Source: a virus
Length of the DNA stretch: 39,035 nt
IMG/VR virus record: IMGVR_UViG_3300037847_002694
Location: 1-39,035 of that record
Reading direction: 5' to 3' (one strand)
The position numbers and the translations under genes were made by a program. The notes beneath the pieces were generated by a model. The model saw nothing but the letters and a program-made list of their open reading frames with translations, searched no databases and had not been told where the DNA came from. Positions 26,064-33,551 of the stretch are shown in pieces; position 1 is the first letter of the stretch; the number at the start of each line of letters is the position of its first letter.

Positions 26064-28458
26064 CTTGTATGGGGTTTTCTGGTTCTTTACCTTCCCTCTT
26101 GTCTATCATTTCTGATTGAATTTCAGCCTGACGATCTATGCGTCTGTCTTTGCCGTCCTCTTTCAAAACCTCAAGCTTCTCTCTAAACTCCTTGTCCTCC
26201 TCTCTGAATCCAAGGGTAGCCTTAGCCTTAATTATCTCAATCTCTTTTCTGAACTCATGCTTAACTCCTTCAAGCTGAATCTCAAGCTGGTTCTTCAACT
26301 GGAGCTCCTGAGCGGTAAGTTGTGAGTTCAACTGCATTTCTTGAGCTTTTGCCTGCGCTTGAGCTTGAGTAGCCTGCATTTGCGCTTGAGCCTGAGCCTG
26401 AGAGTTTTGCATTGCCATCTCTTGATTACGCATCATGCGCTTCTTTCTTCTCAAGATAAGAAGTCTTTCAGCTTGGTTTATGTCTTTCATAGACCTAATA
26501 GCCATAGCGTCTTCGATATCCAGCTCTTTTTGAGACAAGGAGATTTGAATGTTCTGCTCAAGATAGGCTTTCTCTGCGTCCTCCATCTCTCTTTGCACCG
26601 TCACACCAAAGTTGTACATCGGGAGTTGAGTGAAAGAGCCCAAGACATCCATATTCTTTTTGCCTATGGCGTTCTCATAAAGCCTGGTGACGACCGAATC
26701 AGAAGGAAGTATCTGAAGACACTTTACTACGTCTGTGCAAACTTTTTTGTACAGGATGGCTGCTGAGTTGGTTATGTCATAGATCGCATTGTTTGCAGCC
26801 GCCAATGCCTGCTCTCTAACACCGACAAGAGCCTCACTCTTGGGGGTAGATGCGTCCATAACCTCGTTGATTCCCGTAGCGTCACGAATCATACGCAGAT
26901 AGTGATTGTAAAGACCAATCAGCTCGTTGATGTTTCGAATGCTATTGCCGATCTCTCTGACAGGAGGGTTTTGGAAACCACCCTCAGGGTTTTTGCTTCG
27001 ATAGTAGAAGACACCCGTCTGCTCGTAAATATCATGAAGGTCAAGTGGCTGAAGCTCACCACCCTTTCCAAGCTGAACGTTCTCAAGGCCTTCTATGTCT
27101 ATGATGAGGCCATCAGGCTTGGCCTTAGCTATAGACTGCTGGATCTTCAGGTGAGTAATCTGAAGCATGTCAGCAAATCCAACGCAGCTATCTACCATGG
27201 ACTTAGGGACCATGTTCCGCATGTTGGTCGCAACAACAGAGAAAGACATATTGGTCTTACTGATGTCATGAATGTTTCTGGGCATATTGCTCTTCAATCC
27301 GTATCCAAACAAATACTCAGTGCCCATGATGTATGTACCGCAATACACATTCACCATCTCCATTTTGTGAGGCTTGCGAGAAAAAATGCTATTGGTTCTT
27401 TCTTTGTACGAATCCCCCTTGTAGAAGAAGTTGGTGTTCCCAAATCTATTCTCCTTCTCTTCGTAGTATGTAGTATCGGTAGATATGAATTCAAAGTCAA
27501 GTATCTCGACCATATATTCATCATAACCCATCTGATACTTCTCCGAAAGCTTATCGTATGTAGAGGAGTATGGACCAGAGTTCTTGTTTCCAGAGCCCCT
27601 GGTGGCAATCTTTTGTATCTTCTTATAATCATCCTCAGTCAACTCGTCCCCCGCCAGTCTCTTCAGTTCAGAAATTGTAACTCTTCTGACATGGCCTCCG
27701 TAAATTAGGTCTGAGAAAGAAGGGTCTTCAGTGTAGCTGTGAACAAAATTAGCGGGGTCTACATACTCTACGTTGATCCCATAGTTAGGGTCGTTAGTAC
27801 GGCGAGTAACAGCCATACCTAGAGACACGAGGTCATTAACGCATCTCCTGTAAGTAGAGTCGTTGAAATCACTCCACTCCAAAGTAAGGTTGGCTCCTAT
27901 TTGAGCGGCTACTTCGGCGTCAGTCTTAATGTTTGTGTCAAACAGAATCTCCGCCTCCTCAAGAGTGTCAGGCATATTGTCGGGATCCATATCGATCACC
28001 ATGCCTGTAGTCTCTTTGAGTTTTTTAAGTTGCTCCTTTGCTTGGACCTGAAGGTTTACTCTTCTCTTTTGCTTGTTCTTCTCCGAAGACGAAAGAGGAT
28101 CAACCGCCTCAACATTCGGGTACGGGTCACGAGAAAGTATCTTATTGACAACAATCCTCGCAAACTTAGAGAGAATAGGTACAGGGGTAAAATCAAGATT
28201 AACAAGACTGCCGTCACCGTTGTTAGGATCAAGAGATGTAAGAATCTGCTTGTATATGGTTGTGTCTTGTGTCCCGTTTGCATAGTCCCTGTTTCTATCG
28301 AAGACTTTTCTTCTTTTTCTAAAGAGGGAGTTATAGTCGGTTCCATTACCCCACTGGCTTTGTATGGCTTTGGCATATTGCAATCCATATTCCTTGCTCT
28401 CTTTCTTCTCCTTAGGGAGCAAAGGGTCTGGAAAGTTTGATGAGTATTTAGTTGCCAT
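26053..28458 (-). CDS. Portal protein
   Basis: The start is ATG 28458 (801 residues). A TTG 21 bases upstream lies in a promoter box and is unlikely. The protein has the portal pattern: an N-terminal wing (FPDPLLPKEKKESKEYGLQY), a 'VDFTPVPILSKFARIVVNKIL'-like segment, a central beta core, 'TGVFYYRSKN', an alpha stem region (INELIGLYNHYLRMIRDATGIN), and a ~120-residue Gln/Glu-rich coiled coil (QAQAQAQMQATQAQAQAK). Crown/coil extensions of this kind occur in crAss-like and other Bacteroidota podovirus portals. It directly follows the large terminase gene, the canonical pairing. It is the ring through which DNA is packaged into the head. Confidence 0.8.
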   Translation of the reverse strand: MATKYSSNFPDPLLPKEKKESKEYGLQYAKAIQSQWGNGTDYNSLFRKRRKVFDRNRDYANGTQDTTIYKQILTSLDPNNGDGSLVNLDFTPVPILSKFARIVVNKILSRDPYPNVEAVDPLSSSEKNKQKRRVNLQVQAKEQLKKLKETTGMVIDMDPDNMPDTLEEAEILFDTNIKTDAEVAAQIGANLTLEWSDFNDSTYRRCVNDLVSLGMAVTRRTNDPNYGINVEYVDPANFVHSYTEDPSFSDLIYGGHVRRVTISELKRLAGDELTEDDYKKIQKIATRGSGNKNSGPYSSTYDKLSEKYQMGYDEYMVEILDFEFISTDTTYYEEKENRFGNTNFFYKGDSYKERTNSIFSRKPHKMEMVNVYCGTYIMGTEYLFGYGLKSNMPRNIHDISKTNMSFSVVATNMRNMVPKSMVDSCVGFADMLQITHLKIQQSIAKAKPDGLIIDIEGLENVQLGKGGELQPLDLHDIYEQTGVFYYRSKNPEGGFQNPPVREIGNSIRNINELIGLYNHYLRMIRDATGINEVMDASTPKSEALVGVREQALAAANNAIYDITNSAAILYKKVCTDVVKCLQILPSDSVVTRLYENAIGKKNMDVLGSFTQLPMYNFGVTVQREMEDAEKAYLEQNIQISLSQKELDIEDAMAIRSMKDINQAERLLILRRKKRMMRNQEMAMQNSQAQAQAQMQATQAQAQAKAQEMQLNSQLTAQELQLKNQLEIQLEGVKHEFRKEIEIIKAKATLGFREEDKEFREKLEVLKEDGKDRRIDRQAEIQSEMIDKREGKEPENPIQDGE

Positions 28459-28476
28459 AGCACTTTCTGTAAAATG

Positions 28477-28484
28477 CAAATATA
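28477..28484 (-). promoter_or_regulatory. Putative -7 box TATATTTG before the portal
   Basis: TATATTTG lies in the 26-nt gap directly after the terminase stop (28485) and 18 nt before the portal ATG at 28458. It matches TAnnTTTG. No -33 TTTG is evident. It explains why the TTG at 28479, inside the box, should not be taken as the portal start. Confidence 0.5.
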
Positions 28485-30584
28485 TTAAATCCGCTGTATA
28501 CCCTTGTAGCGCCTAAAAAACTTCTTTTCCGAGAAGTTTGTCAATTCTTTTGGAGCTGCCTTTTGAGCAGCGAGAAGAGCCAATCCAGAAGAAATAGTAA
28601 GGTCAAACTTTGTTCTGTCTGTTATTTTAAAGCCAATCCAGTCCTCTAGAGTTCTATTAAAGTACATTTTACCCATCTCCCCTGTCTCTCTACTTAACCC
28701 TACGTGATTATGTATGTAGGCCTCAATAGATTGTGCATGGGACTGAATGACATCGGCTGAGTTTGATGGTACGCCCTTAGTCCTTACGTTTGAGTTAGAC
28801 CCAGGAACTTTCAGGTGATCTGGACGATCTAAGAGATATCCATCATACCCTCTGTCTTCAAAGTACCTGGCTATCCCATACTTGTTGTTCTCAATAAGAA
28901 GCGGATAACCATAGAAGAAGCAGGCCATCAATACGTCTTCATAAAAGATCTTGGCCAAAGGGGGTCTAGAAGCGTACTCCAAGACAAACATGTTCGATGG
29001 GTGAGACATGTTGAACTTATTGTATAAGTGCAAAGCCCCTTTAGATCCTCTCCCGTCTACAGTAGCGTCAATGTCATAGCTGTCTACGCCACCGCACCCT
29101 ATAAGCTCGTTAGGAGCAATCATCTTCCCATACGATTCTTTCCTTACGTTTCTGAGCTCTTTTGGTGGCAACCAGGCCACTCTAAATCTGCCACTGGCGT
29201 CAGGACGGAACAATACTTCAGTGTCCTTCTGTCCATCCTTCCATACAAAGTTTCCTTTGACTACTGGATCAGGATATAGGTCGTCGTTGTGATCGATCTG
29301 CTCATAGATTTGACCAATATTGAATAGGCTGCCCTCAATACTGTCTCTAAACGCTTCGTCAGTAGTAAACGGGAACTGTCTGATAATCTCATTGAGCTCA
29401 GAAGGCTGGTTTTTGAATGCCTCACGCTCGTTTTTAAGGTACTTCTTACTGCCGATAAGGATGTCTTCTCCATCTATGCCTTCTACTGGCTCCTCAGGGT
29501 CCTGAACTACAGGATTGCCATACTTGTCAAAGAATCCTTCTAGCGCGTCCTGCGCTGGTATAAATAGTCTGTACAGTCCAGATCTAGTCCTCCCATTCGA
29601 ATTCCTCTCCATCGGATCCGAATCCTCCCATAGGTCCTTGTACTCCTTTCCACCTTTGTCCATTGGATTTACGGTGCTTCCGACCATTGCCTTTCCGATT
29701 ATTTTTCGGCCCACGATCAAACATGTCCTCTGAATCCTCCAAGCGTCTCTGATGTCTGTAGGTTTTTCCCATTTTCCCGCCTCGTCGAGGTACAACAGGT
29801 GAAGCTTCTCACCGTCATACGCATTGTTAGTAGTATTTTTCCAGTTTATGACCGTATTCAGCGCATCGCCAACCTGAGCAGTCTTGTTCTTCTTTGTAAT
29901 TTTCTTAGATGGTTCTCTAAACGCCAATTCCATGCGAGGGTTTGTAGTACCGTCCTGGATAGGCTTGAAGAAGAAAGGATAGTGCCTAAACATCTGCACC
30001 ACCTTCTTCATGAATATGTTCTCTTGAGCGTCCTTACCTGTTTTGCTCTGTATTCCGAGTAGTTTATCTTTTACTTGGCTGGCCTCATCGACAAGCACCG
30101 CCGCGCAGATATTTGTGTATCCACTACGACGACACTTCGTGTAAAGCTGACCGATGCAATTCGGGTCTGCCTCACACGCTGCCATGTGCAAAAATATATC
30201 TCTCTGAAAACTAAGGTAGTTAGGATAACCTATGTCGAACTTGGTCCATTGTAAGGCCATATAGTGTCGGCCTGTAATGTATGTAGGATCACCGTTGTTG
30301 TAAAACCAAACGCCATCACGTCTACGCCTAAACTCTTCTTCGATGTATGGACGGAAACGTTCACGGAACTCCCTTGGCATTTCCCCCCACTCATCCATAG
30401 AGCGAACCCTACGCAGTTCTTCTGGCATAGGAATCCTTTCCCACATCTGCAAGTCTTTCTTTTTGTTTGAGAACAAAATTTCTGACTTCTTGGGTTTACG
30501 GGGAAGGCAAATGTGTATGCCACCGATATCGATGACTTCACCCTGTGTACCGTTGGGATCAATGACGATAGCTTCATCCTTCAT
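28485..30584 (-). CDS. terL: Terminase large subunit
   Basis: ATG 30584 overlaps the preceding TGA as ATGA, so it is preferred over an in-frame upstream start; the product is 699 residues. Residues ~148-157, YTKCRRSGYT, occupy the Walker A position but lack a classical GKT/S. The Walker B-like LLYLDEAG is at ~263-270, and VGSTVNP at ~301-307 is a likely coupling motif. The C-terminal nuclease has GGVDSYDID (Asp ~501) and LLIENN (Glu ~565), acidic residues expected for an RNase-H-like site. It cleaves and translocates phage DNA into proheads through the portal, which is encoded next. Confidence 0.85.
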   Translation of the reverse strand: MKDEAIVIDPNGTQGEVIDIGGIHICLPRKPKKSEILFSNKKKDLQMWERIPMPEELRRVRSMDEWGEMPREFRERFRPYIEEEFRRRRDGVWFYNNGDPTYITGRHYMALQWTKFDIGYPNYLSFQRDIFLHMAACEADPNCIGQLYTKCRRSGYTNICAAVLVDEASQVKDKLLGIQSKTGKDAQENIFMKKVVQMFRHYPFFFKPIQDGTTNPRMELAFREPSKKITKKNKTAQVGDALNTVINWKNTTNNAYDGEKLHLLYLDEAGKWEKPTDIRDAWRIQRTCLIVGRKIIGKAMVGSTVNPMDKGGKEYKDLWEDSDPMERNSNGRTRSGLYRLFIPAQDALEGFFDKYGNPVVQDPEEPVEGIDGEDILIGSKKYLKNEREAFKNQPSELNEIIRQFPFTTDEAFRDSIEGSLFNIGQIYEQIDHNDDLYPDPVVKGNFVWKDGQKDTEVLFRPDASGRFRVAWLPPKELRNVRKESYGKMIAPNELIGCGGVDSYDIDATVDGRGSKGALHLYNKFNMSHPSNMFVLEYASRPPLAKIFYEDVLMACFFYGYPLLIENNKYGIARYFEDRGYDGYLLDRPDHLKVPGSNSNVRTKGVPSNSADVIQSHAQSIEAYIHNHVGLSRETGEMGKMYFNRTLEDWIGFKITDRTKFDLTISSGLALLAAQKAAPKELTNFSEKKFFRRYKGIQRI

Positions 30585-31780
30585 CTCACTACGGTAACGT
30601 GGCCATTTACGATATAGGACTCTCCATATCCCTCGCACTCAACCCTATACACGTAAACATCGCTTGGTACATAATACTCTTCACCACCCAGCCAGACTTC
30701 TTCTGGATCAAGGCTTTCCCATATAACATCTCCTGCTCTGGAAATAACTATAAGCCTCCAGGATATCCAGCAGTCAGGATCAGTGACAGCACCCCAGGCG
30801 TCATTTACACCATCATTGTCTGGAGTGAAGGAATTGGGTATGTATATAGAGCAGTCTTCAAAAGGCGTAGAGCAGTACTGACCAGTTGAACAATCAACTT
30901 CTACTATGTCATACTGATACGTATAGAAGGTGTCAGGCGGTAACTCGACATACTCGATTAGAGTGTCGATGATAGTGTTGTACAACGTGTCAGTAACGTA
31001 TATATACGTAGTGTCATAGAAGTACCAGTTAATCGGTACGGGGATTGTGTCGTACTCTACCACTGTGTCTATTTCTAGAACATATATGGTGTCGGGAGGT
31101 AGATCTACATAGACCGTATCGTACACGTAGATGACTTCGGTGACTTCATCAGGGCAAGTTATTATCCAGTTGTCTTGCCAGTTTGAGTCTTCATACAGAC
31201 CACAGCAGTCAGGCGTTATGCCTCCACCAAGGCCCCCGACTTCAGCCCATCCACCGTTGTCAGAGTACATGGTGGGTCCGTAGCTGATCTGCCATATAAC
31301 CGCTTGAATACCAAGACCTTGGTTCATCCAGAACTCAAAGGCGTTGAGCAGGTTGGAGTAAAGGCTGGTGGTCCCAGCTTGATAGAAGTCATCTAGCGGG
31401 AAGGTAATGGTGTCGCCCGTGTAGTACGGAGGATCTACGTTGTAGTCATCCCAAACGTCTAGATTGGTCCAGTTGGTAGAAGAAGTGGTGGTAGTAGCAG
31501 AGTATATCCACCCAGGGTGATTGTTATCGTCAGGGATGCTCAGTCCCCACGGGAAGTCCCACCCCTGATTAAGCGCATTGCAGTTTGAGTCCAGAGCCTG
31601 AAACCCGAACTGAATCTCAGCTATACCTGTCGGACCTGCTACGCCTCCGCAGTTCTCGGTGTTGTTGAACGCAACCGTTATCTCCCCTGCCGCGGGGTCG
31701 AATTCGAGCAGCTCCAAATCGCACTGTCCATTAAGTATCTTAGACAGTATCAAAAGGAGGATCATAATCCAAAACCTCAT
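30581..31780 (-). CDS. Secreted protein with T9SS type B sorting domain
   Basis: A 399-residue protein. Residues 1-19 (MRFWIMILLLILSKILNGQ) form a Sec signal peptide ending in a typical Bacteroidota NGQ cleavage context. Residues ~20-205 are a Trp/Tyr/Asn/Cys-rich ectodomain. At ~215-300, repeated 'DT(I/V)Y / DTLI' units (VYDTVYVDLPPDTIYVLEID) look like a stalk. Residues ~310-399 match the gliding-motility-associated/T9SS type B C-terminal domain: IPNSFTPDNDGVND, then SRAGDVIWES, W-G, VYVYR and GHVTVVR. T9SS CTDs direct Bacteroidota proteins across the outer membrane. The gene lies between a 43-codon gene and terL with ATGA overlaps on both sides. Confidence 0.8.
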   Translation of the reverse strand: MRFWIMILLLILSKILNGQCDLELLEFDPAAGEITVAFNNTENCGGVAGPTGIAEIQFGFQALDSNCNALNQGWDFPWGLSIPDDNNHPGWIYSATTTTSSTNWTNLDVWDDYNVDPPYYTGDTITFPLDDFYQAGTTSLYSNLLNAFEFWMNQGLGIQAVIWQISYGPTMYSDNGGWAEVGGLGGGITPDCCGLYEDSNWQDNWIITCPDEVTEVIYVYDTVYVDLPPDTIYVLEIDTVVEYDTIPVPINWYFYDTTYIYVTDTLYNTIIDTLIEYVELPPDTFYTYQYDIVEVDCSTGQYCSTPFEDCSIYIPNSFTPDNDGVNDAWGAVTDPDCWISWRLIVISRAGDVIWESLDPEEVWLGGEEYYVPSDVYVYRVECEGYGESYIVNGHVTVVR

Positions 31781-31908
31781 CGTCCTTGGCCTTTGTATGG
31801 CTTCTTGTAGTTCTTGGATCTTTTGCTAGAAGACGTTTTAGTCTTAGCATGAACTCCAGGTCTAGAGACCTTGTTCTTTTGCTCGTAGGTGGAAACTGCT
31901 TTTGCCAT
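31777..31908 (-). CDS. Small basic protein, 43 aa
   Basis: ATG 31908 opens 43 codons: MAKAVSTYEQKNKVSRPGVH, then Lys/Ser/Tyr-rich 'KTKTSSSKRSKNYKKPYKGQGR'. The 'KVSRPGVHAKTKTS...SKNYKKxYKGQGR' pattern is familiar from small conserved proteins of aquatic phages with unknown function. The leader TTAAATACA before ATGG is the recurrent start signal here, and the stop overlaps the next gene as ATGA. The gene is real but very short and easily missed. Confidence 0.7.
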   Translation of the reverse strand: MAKAVSTYEQKNKVSRPGVHAKTKTSSSKRSKNYKKPYKGQGR

Positions 31909-31913
31909 TGTAT

Positions 31914-32153
31914 TTAATTTCTTTTAGAACCCTTCAGTCGGCTCTTTTCGGCTATACCTCTGTTTTTTGATGCGGGCATAATGATTTTAGCACCGTTTTC
32001 GGCGTGATGGATGTCCTTTCCGTCACCTTTCTTTACCTTCCCCTTGCGTTCAGCCTCTCTGCGGTCTTTATTCCTTTTGGCCCTGCGCTTCTTCTGCTCG
32101 TCGGTAGACTGAAACTTATCGTACTCTTTTCTGTAGTTTCTCTTAACTCTCAT
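31914..32153 (-). CDS. Small basic protein, HNH-like phage family
   Basis: A 79-residue, highly basic protein: MRVKRNYRKEYDKFQSTDEQ, a Lys/Arg helix, then 'KGDGKDIHHAENGAKIIMPASKNRG'. The 'GKD-(I/V)-x-H-x-x-x-N' part resembles the core of HNH-type small phage proteins. The full set of metal ligands is not convincing, so a nuclease call is not made. It lies between a small-terminase candidate and the 43-aa gene in the packaging operon and may be a DNA-packaging accessory. Confidence 0.6.
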   Translation of the reverse strand: MRVKRNYRKEYDKFQSTDEQKKRRAKRNKDRREAERKGKVKKGDGKDIHHAENGAKIIMPASKNRGIAEKSRLKGSKRN

Positions 32154-32167
32154 ATTCTCCGTTCCAG

Positions 32168-32458
32168 TTACTTTGAGAAGCGTTCCGCGAACCCACCAGA
32201 ATAATCCTTCTCCTGTTTGATTTCTCCGTCATTTCTCAGATCTTTTGTCATTTGTTCTAGCCTTTGGCGCTCTATAAGTAGTTCTTTGCAATCGAGAGCC
32301 GTTTGCTTAATCGAAGATAGTTCAGCTTTTCGACCCGCTCCATTGAGCTCTGGGTCGACAGGCTTCTTGACTTCTTCAATCATGTTGTTTATGGCTGCCT
32401 CCATACTATCCATAAGTCGGACAGCAGCCTCCAGGGTGGTGAATTTAGACTTCGGCAT
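32168..32458 (-). CDS. Terminase small subunit candidate
   Basis: Starting at ATG 32458 (MPKSKFTTLEAAVRLMDSME) gives 96 residues. The frame stays open for 81 further bases upstream, but that would overlap the GroES-like gene much more. The protein is almost entirely helical: LEAAVRLMDSMEAAINNMIE, then 'GRKAELSSIKQTALDCKELLIERQRLEQM'. A small helical oligomer encoded shortly before terL fits a small terminase, which recognises phage DNA for packaging. Sequence alone does not prove this, and a scaffold-like accessory is possible. It overlaps the preceding gene by 14 nt. Confidence 0.5.
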   Translation of the reverse strand: MPKSKFTTLEAAVRLMDSMEAAINNMIEEVKKPVDPELNGAGRKAELSSIKQTALDCKELLIERQRLEQMTKDLRNDGEIKQEKDYSGGFAERFSK

Positions 32459-33032
32459 AGAGAAGGTCCTCTGCACGCACGCGATAGTACTGTTGATCGT
32501 CAATCGTGATGCGATAGTCCATATTCTTCTTGAACCCAACTATATCTCCCTTCTTAATACCCAGCTCCTCGGTATGTTTTGACTCAAAAGCCAGCTCACC
32601 TCGCATCTTATCCGTCTCTTCGAGTCTAATCACCTCAATAATGGCCTCCGCGACCTCGTCTTCTGGCTCATCATCTACGGGCTTGAGCAAAGTCCAACCC
32701 CCAAGAAGATTGATTTCACCGTCCTTGTTCTTAAACGCTATAGCCTGATTGTTGACTGCGTGTTCTGGATTGTACCTCACCAAGTAGTGATTCTCAAACC
32801 CAGTCAAACCCTGGCCGTCATTCATGACAACCAAGTGATGAAAGTACAGGGTGTCCCCAGGCTCTACACCAGTGTCGTATTTGAATGGGGCGGCCACCAC
32901 TGGACCCTCCGTAACCCTGTGTTCAAACTCATTCCACTTGCTGTCTACGTACAGCTCTAGACCCGACTCAGTCTTAATCGTGTCGTTGATCGTCTTTTCT
33001 AGCTCGACGATAAAAAGATCAAAAGGTTTCAT
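32445..33032 (-). CDS. GroES-like co-chaperonin, two lobes
   Basis: A 195-residue protein. Residues ~1-95 resemble a GroES subunit: an N-terminal strand (PFDLFIVELEKT), a mobile-loop-like TESGLELYVDS, 'EGPVVA', 'VEPGDTLYFHH' and 'FENHYLVRYN'. Residues ~112-195 repeat the layout: 'GWTLLKPVD', 'ELGIKKGDIVGFKKN' and 'QQYYRVRAEDLLYAEV', the last close to the 'EYLIVREDDILA' end of GroES. Phage co-chaperonins (T4 gp31 is the model) help host GroEL fold capsid protein. A tandem two-lobe form would be unusual. It is expressed from the leftward operon just before the packaging genes. Confidence 0.65.
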   Translation of the reverse strand: MKPFDLFIVELEKTINDTIKTESGLELYVDSKWNEFEHRVTEGPVVAAPFKYDTGVEPGDTLYFHHLVVMNDGQGLTGFENHYLVRYNPEHAVNNQAIAFKNKDGEINLLGGWTLLKPVDDEPEDEVAEAIIEVIRLEETDKMRGELAFESKHTEELGIKKGDIVGFKKNMDYRITIDDQQYYRVRAEDLLYAEV

Positions 33033-33268
33033 TAGAAATTTAAATCAAGTTCAATAATTACAGGCATATTCTCGACAGACTTCCACAAGACCTGCCCTTC
33101 GTTAGTCTGCAAGTAGATGAGGTATCTCTTAACGTCAAACCTGTGGAAAGCCTCTTCGTCAAAGACTATGGTGCTCACCTTGCCCATGCCTGCCTTCATG
33201 CCGACATAATAGGCCATGGCATCCTTAGGGTTTTGCCCTATGATGATTTTACGAATAAGACCGTCCAT
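33032..33268 (-). CDS. Small conserved phage protein, unknown
   Basis: A 78-residue protein: MDGLIRKIIIGQNPKDAMAY, then 'VGMKAGMGKVSTIVFDEEA', 'RYLIYLQTNEGQVLWKSVE', ending 'VIIELDLNF'. I recall similar 'GLIRK-(V/I)-IIGxxPxDAMAYYVG' small proteins in Bacteroidota and marine phage late operons with no assigned function. It is a mixed alpha/beta globular protein with no membrane segment, coupled by TGATG to the gene upstream and by TAATG to the GroES-like gene downstream. Confidence 0.6.
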   Translation of the reverse strand: MDGLIRKIIIGQNPKDAMAYYVGMKAGMGKVSTIVFDEEAFHRFDVKRYLIYLQTNEGQVLWKSVENMPVIIELDLNF

Positions 33269-33540
33269 CAGTTCAGGAATACGTCAAACCCACCTAGGTC
33301 TGGACCAGCATCGCCCTTAAAGCTGTCTCTTATGAACTGAAGTATTTCTTCGAGCTCATTCTCGTCGTATATGTTATACCCGTACACAGCTTTTATATAT
33401 TTATCGCCGTCCTCAGTCTCTTCTATCGCACCAGTAAGCATGAGAGAGATAATCTCCTCCCTTTTGCCGTATCTTTCGAGGAGCTGATCCAGCTGAGTGG
33501 CTATATCTGTCAACTCAAGTAGGAATTCTGTCTTTGTCAT
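33268..33540 (-). CDS. Small acidic protein heading the late operon
   Basis: A 90-residue protein (MTKTEFLLELTDIATQLDQL), helical N-terminus then short strands (KYIKAVYGYNIYDENELEEI), acidic overall. It is the first gene of the leftward operon. Its ATG at 33540 lies 19 nt after a TACTTTTG -7 box inside the divergent regulator gene. No family recognised. Its promoter-proximal position in the packaging operon suggests high or early-late expression. Confidence 0.55.
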   Translation of the reverse strand: MTKTEFLLELTDIATQLDQLLERYGKREEIISLMLTGAIEETEDGDKYIKAVYGYNIYDENELEEILQFIRDSFKGDAGPDLGGFDVFLN

Positions 33541-33551
33541 TTGAATTTATT

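Noticed and set aside
28459-28479. TTG start for the portal at 28479
   Set aside because: It lies inside the TATATTTG promoter box. ATG 28458 is the better start.
30585-30638. 54-nt N-terminal extension of the large terminase
   Set aside because: ATG 30584 overlaps the upstream TGA as ATGA, the usual coupling here. The extension reads through the secreted protein gene's C-terminal coding region.
31914-32153. HNH homing endonuclease
   Set aside because: Only a partial GKD-I-x-H motif is seen, and the product is small and very basic. The complete metal-ligand set is lacking.
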